From an uncultured Lachnoclostridium sp. (GTDB lineage Bacteria; Bacillota; Clostridia; Lachnospirales; Lachnospiraceae): DNA of 37,267 nucleotides. The stretch is taken from NCBI GenBank assembly GCA_947369165.1, contig CANBKJ010000025.1, positions 1 to 37,267 of the forward strand. Direction: 5' to 3'. Of this stretch, positions 34,270 to 37,267 are shown in pieces. Position numbers and translations under genes: made by a program. Positions within the stretch are counted from its first letter, which is position 1. The number at the start of each line of letters is the position of its first letter. The notes beneath the pieces were generated by a model. That model searched no databases. It had not been told where the DNA came from and saw nothing but the letters and a program-made list of their open reading frames with translations.

Positions 34270-35436
34270 TTATCCATGTGAAAACGGCTGATCGTCAAAT
34301 TTATCATAGTCCGTTGGATAAGTCTTCGTTTTTATATACACATACTTTTTAGTTTTCCTTTGAATGTTTTTTTTAGTTTTCACTCCCCGCGTATAAAGCG
34401 TTAGTTTCTTCTTTGCATAGGTCTTATACCAATTTGAATTGAATTTAAGTTCCACCCCGGAATAAACCTGCAGAAACGAGAGCTTTTTGCAGGATGTCAG
34501 ATCCAGATTCTTATTCTTGGTCATGTATACCAGTTCTTTCAATGAATTATTTTTCGGAAGTTTCAAGGTACAGGCATTCGCCGCAGACGCGTACATTTTT
34601 CTAACCATGTCCTTGTCATAATCATAATAATATCTGTCCCCTGCTATTTTCACCTTCTGAATCTTCGTATTCTTTCGTAAGTCAAGAGACTTTACACTAA
34701 CACTCTGAAACCACAATTTTTTTAATTTTTTATTCGCAGTGAGATCCACTTTACCAAGTTTTGAAGAACGTGCTATATAATAACTGTCGGTTACTCCGAT
34801 CCGAAGTTCTTCCAGATTCACCGCCTTCTTCAACGAGAAATCAGAGCATTCAAAACCGGAACCAATTTCTAAAACCTTTAACTGCTTCATTGGGAAATCC
34901 TGCTCCAGTCTGGAACAATCTGTCCATCTGCAGAACCATGGATCATCTCTTCCGCGTCCATCGTCATTGACACAAATTTCTTTCAATTTTGCATTTTTCT
35001 TCAGTGATCCCCGTGTCTTATCATATGCATTAACAGAATAGGACTTTAATTCCGGAAAATATTCTATTCCCTTTACCGACAGCGTCTGCTGGCTTTCTCT
35101 CCCCGATCTCCAGGACAACGTCTCTATCTCCGGCTGAACATCAGGAAAAAGAGGTTCAACCAGATCATAATCCGTAGTATCCTGATAATACACCGGATTA
35201 ATATATTTAATATACAGATGTTTTAATACACTTCTCTCCTTTAGTGACAATATATTATTCTTGTCTGTATCATACCGGGCTGCTAAACACCGAAACCTCT
35301 CATCTGGAAAATTTTCCTCGGTGATTGGCACACTTCCATCTGCATTAACTGCTGCCCTTGTATCCTTCGCCACCAGGCAAAAGAGAAAGAAACACACAAG
35401 CATAACCAATAAACTGCAAACTTTTATCTTCTTCAT
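34270..35436 (-). CDS. Secreted EF-hand/leucine-rich protein A
   Basis: 388-aa secreted protein. ATG at 35436 has GAGGGGG 9 nt upstream. A signal peptide (VCSLLVMLVCFFLFCLVAKD) is followed by an EENFPDERFR motif and an EF-hand-like calcium loop, Asp56-x-Asp58-x-Asn60-Asn-Ile-Leu-Ser64-x-x-Glu67. Irregular leucine-rich strands then run to about 330 (KAVNLEELRIGVTDSY, NKKLKKLWFQSVSVKSLDLR), and the tail is basic. Binding of host or surface molecules is plausible but unproven. It is paralogous to the gene at 35521-36708 (same FPDExFR motif, same order). Confidence 0.72.
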   Translation of the reverse strand: MKKIKVCSLLVMLVCFFLFCLVAKDTRAAVNADGSVPITEENFPDERFRCLAARYDTDKNNILSLKERSVLKHLYIKYINPVYYQDTTDYDLVEPLFPDVQPEIETLSWRSGRESQQTLSVKGIEYFPELKSYSVNAYDKTRGSLKKNAKLKEICVNDDGRGRDDPWFCRWTDCSRLEQDFPMKQLKVLEIGSGFECSDFSLKKAVNLEELRIGVTDSYYIARSSKLGKVDLTANKKLKKLWFQSVSVKSLDLRKNTKIQKVKIAGDRYYYDYDKDMVRKMYASAANACTLKLPKNNSLKELVYMTKNKNLDLTSCKKLSFLQVYSGVELKFNSNWYKTYAKKKLTLYTRGVKTKKNIQRKTKKYVYIKTKTYPTDYDKFDDQPFSHG

Positions 35437-35520
35437 AGTATTCATACCCCCTCAAAAATGCATGATGTAACCTTCCTAAATCGCCATATCTGCTTTCATA
35501 GTAAATTCCCATTTTATTTT

Positions 35521-36708
35521 TCAGATTATAGTAAATTTCTTTTTCTTCCCAGCCTTTATTTTTTTAATAAATTTCCCATTCTTTACAACAGCACAGCCCC
35601 ACTTTTTCTTCTTGAATGTCTTGCGGGCCCAGCTTGACTTTGCTTTTGCTTTTACAGATTTTAAAGTCTGAAAATCTTCCAGCTTGGAAAGCTTTGAGAT
35701 ATCGATGGTTTTATCCGCAGTGAAATAATAAAGTGTCTGTATATTGTTCTTTTTGGCAAAGGTAACTTTGCATTTCATATTTTTTTCTGGCAGGTAATAC
35801 ACATAACCATGCTTCTCTTCTAAATCCCGTCCATAGCTTTGACCAGTTTTACATTTACCAGAATACACTTTCACAGATTGCAATTTAGTATTCTTCCTTA
35901 GATCCAGTTTGGCTGGCATAATATTTTTCAGTTCCAGCTCTTTTAATTTTATATTTTTAGACAGATTGAGAGCCGGCAGACGACGGCCGCTCCCATCCGG
36001 AAGTATCACCCTCAGGACCTGGAGACCAGCTATTTCCTCTATATCCAATTCATTCGCATAAATATTTTCTAAATGCATATATGTCAGCTGGGACACCGGA
36101 AAATCCTTCTGAACATGATGATAACCTTTATTCCCCAAATTAGTGCAGCCCACCCATATCTTTCTTAAATTCACATTATTTTTAAAGGAACCGGACAAAA
36201 GCTCGTATTTATCTGCCCTCACTTCCTGAAGATTGAAAAAATATTCGATCCCTGTCAAGTCTATTTTATCACTCCAGTTTTCTGCGCCTTCGTACAATAT
36301 TTTACATGTTTGGTTAGCATATGTCTTCTCCCCAAGTTGAAAAGACCTCCTGCTTTTACTACTATGATATACTAAATAATCTTCTCGGTCATAACCATTG
36401 TATTCGACATATTTCATATCAGAATACCATAGGTTACCAAGTGAGCTGCCAAAAGTCTCATTTAACTGTAAATAGTAGATCTTCTCCCGTTCCTGCCTGC
36501 TCAAAATTCCATCTTTGTTCTCATCCAGACACCTTCCCAGTTCTGCCCTAAAATATTCATCTGGAAAATGGGCCTCATCCAGAGGAACATCCTGCATATA
36601 CTCTGGCTTAACCTCTGCTTTTGCTTCCTTTCTGATAACCGAATTCCCATACAGCAGGATTATATAAAGGATAATCCCTATAATGATCTTTAGTGTTGTT
36701 CTTTTCAT
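35521..36708 (-). CDS. Secreted EF-hand/leucine-rich protein B
   Basis: 395-aa paralogue of protein A. ATG at 36708 has GGAGG 8 nt upstream. An N-terminal TM or signal helix (LKIIIGIILYIILLYG) precedes AHFPDEYFR and a canonical EF-hand loop, Asp62-x-Asn64-x-Asp66-Gly-Ile-Leu-Ser70-x-x-Glu73, so Ca2+ binding is likely. Leucine-rich strands follow (NIKLKELELKNIMPAKLDLR), ending in a Lys-rich segment (KKIKAGKKKKFTII). The last 175 bp recur, about 90% alike by eye, at 36907-37082. A promoter and large inverted repeat lie upstream at 36739-36773. Confidence 0.72.
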   Translation of the reverse strand: MKRTTLKIIIGIILYIILLYGNSVIRKEAKAEVKPEYMQDVPLDEAHFPDEYFRAELGRCLDENKDGILSRQEREKIYYLQLNETFGSSLGNLWYSDMKYVEYNGYDREDYLVYHSSKSRRSFQLGEKTYANQTCKILYEGAENWSDKIDLTGIEYFFNLQEVRADKYELLSGSFKNNVNLRKIWVGCTNLGNKGYHHVQKDFPVSQLTYMHLENIYANELDIEEIAGLQVLRVILPDGSGRRLPALNLSKNIKLKELELKNIMPAKLDLRKNTKLQSVKVYSGKCKTGQSYGRDLEEKHGYVYYLPEKNMKCKVTFAKKNNIQTLYYFTADKTIDISKLSKLEDFQTLKSVKAKAKSSWARKTFKKKKWGCAVVKNGKFIKKIKAGKKKKFTII

Positions 36709-36738
36709 ACAAAACACCTCCTCACTACTTATATAGTT

Positions 36739-36773
36739 ACCTATAGACTACCATAATAGTCTATAGGTGTCAA
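36739..36773 (-). promoter_or_regulatory. Promoter of protein B overlapped by a 12-bp perfect inverted repeat
   Basis: ACCTATAGACTA-CCATAA-TAGTCTATAGGT (36739-36768) is a perfect 12-bp inverted repeat with a 6-bp spacer. On the minus strand TTGACA (36768-36773) sits 17 bp before TAGTCT (36745-36750), so the repeat spans the promoter from the -35 to the -10, as a repressor operator would. The regulator is not in the window. Confidence 0.55.
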
Positions 36774-36824
36774 GCCCTGTTCTTTGAAGGGCCATATCTC
36801 ATAAAATTACTTCATTTACTTAAC

Positions 36825-36867
36825 AGCGGCGCCAATCTGAATCCTAAAATTCCAGATTGGCGCCGCT
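36825..36867. repeat. 15-bp perfect GC-rich inverted repeat
   Basis: AGCGGCGCCAATCTG / CAGATTGGCGCCGCT (36825-36839, 36853-36867) with a 13-bp loop. No clear U-tract follows on either strand. It lies between the protein B promoter and the decayed partial copy. It could be a strong hairpin terminator, a protein site or the end of a small mobile element. Confidence 0.6.
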
Positions 36868-36900
36868 TCACATAAACTATATGATAGTATATTTCTTTTT

Positions 36901-37267
36901 CTACCAAGCCTTTATCTTTTTCATAAATTTCCCACTTTTTACAACAGCACATCCCCACTTTTCCTTCTTGAATGTCTTGCGGATCCAGCTTGACTTTACT
37001 TTTGCTTTTACAGATTTCAAAGTCTGAAAATCTTCCAGTTTAGAAAGCTTTGTGATATCGATGGTTTTATCCGCAGTAAAATATCATCTTTGGACTCATA
37101 GCACCAGCTGTCCCCTTCCCCCCTCTTCATATGTTTACTTTTCCATTCACTTCCACTGCCATTCAAAATCTCGAACTCCGCAACCCGCTTCCCAATCCTT
37201 TCATCCGCCATAATCACACACATTGGTAAAGCATAATAGGAATATGTTTTCACCCAGGGTTCTGTTG
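36901..37267 (-). pseudogene. Decayed partial copy of protein B fused to an unknown upstream fragment
   Basis: From 36901 to about 37083 the minus strand repeats the C-terminal coding end of protein B (FTADKTIDITKLSKLEDFQT ... KKIKAW then TAG). Just upstream the matching frame meets a TGA and the homology stops. A different open frame then runs to the right edge (EPWVKTYSYYALPMC ... GEGDSWCYESKDD), which I do not recognise and which enters the copy out of frame. This is either a broken gene or two fragments joined by recombination; the 5' end lies beyond the window. Confidence 0.6.

Overview
The window looks like chromosome of a Gram-positive anaerobe of the class Clostridia, most likely a Lachnospiraceae gut commensal. 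This is inferred from the gene set, not from a database match. The set includes a group-B type [FeFe] hydrogenase, YhaM, MutS2, CheX, CsoR/CopA, RlmD with Fe-S cysteines, a VanW-domain protein, strong AGGAGG ribosome sites, consensus sigma-A promoters and many TTG/GTG starts. Secreted proteins carry Lys-rich Ig-like, FN3 and leucine-rich domains typical of gut Firmicutes.

Layout. 1-500: gene-poor left edge with a coding-like remnant, palindromes, a terminator and the broken 3' tail of rlmD. 499-5492 (minus): rlmD and a secreted M26-like zinc protease with a repeat linker. 5614-7892 (minus): a secreted LRR/FN3 protein followed by the exonuclease yhaM, one transcription unit with visible promoter and terminator. 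7943-12410 (plus): mutS2, whose leader holds an intrinsic terminator, then a two-component system. 12460-15403 (minus): cheX, trmL and a chemoreceptor. 15387-19851 (minus): a 36-aa membrane peptide, a VanW protein, then a tightly packed HypE-like / Lrp / aminotransferase set. 19903-20520 (plus): a conserved-looking membrane-anchored protein of unknown function. 20542-24319 (minus): O-antigen-ligase-like protein and a B12-binding radical SAM protein, overlapping by 8 nt, behind a leader with a terminator.

24500-26130 is an AT-richer accessory pocket. It has a complete type I toxin-antitoxin locus (39-aa Hol-Tox-like peptide plus convergent antisense RNA), a pseudogene joining a methyltransferase start to a methionyl-tRNA synthetase C-terminal piece, and a RibD/DHFR-like reductase. 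26181-30112 (minus) holds a response regulator, its kinase and the hydrogenase, the last with its own promoter and a structured leader. 30292-30951 (plus) is a small secreted Ig-like protein. 31124-34167 (minus) is a copper-efflux operon: csoR, then copA with a CopZ domain fused at its C-terminus but preceded by its own ribosome site and ATG. The CsoR-type operator sits in the spacer of a perfect promoter. 34270 to the right edge (minus) carries two secreted EF-hand/LRR paralogues and a decayed partial copy of the second one.

The observations most worth following are the 5-bp duplication that truncates RlmD, the nested copZ start inside copA, the type I toxin-antitoxin locus, the leaders of the ligase, hydrogenase and mutS2 genes, and the EF-hand/LRR paralogue cluster. 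No CRISPR array, rRNA, tRNA or intact insertion sequence was seen.
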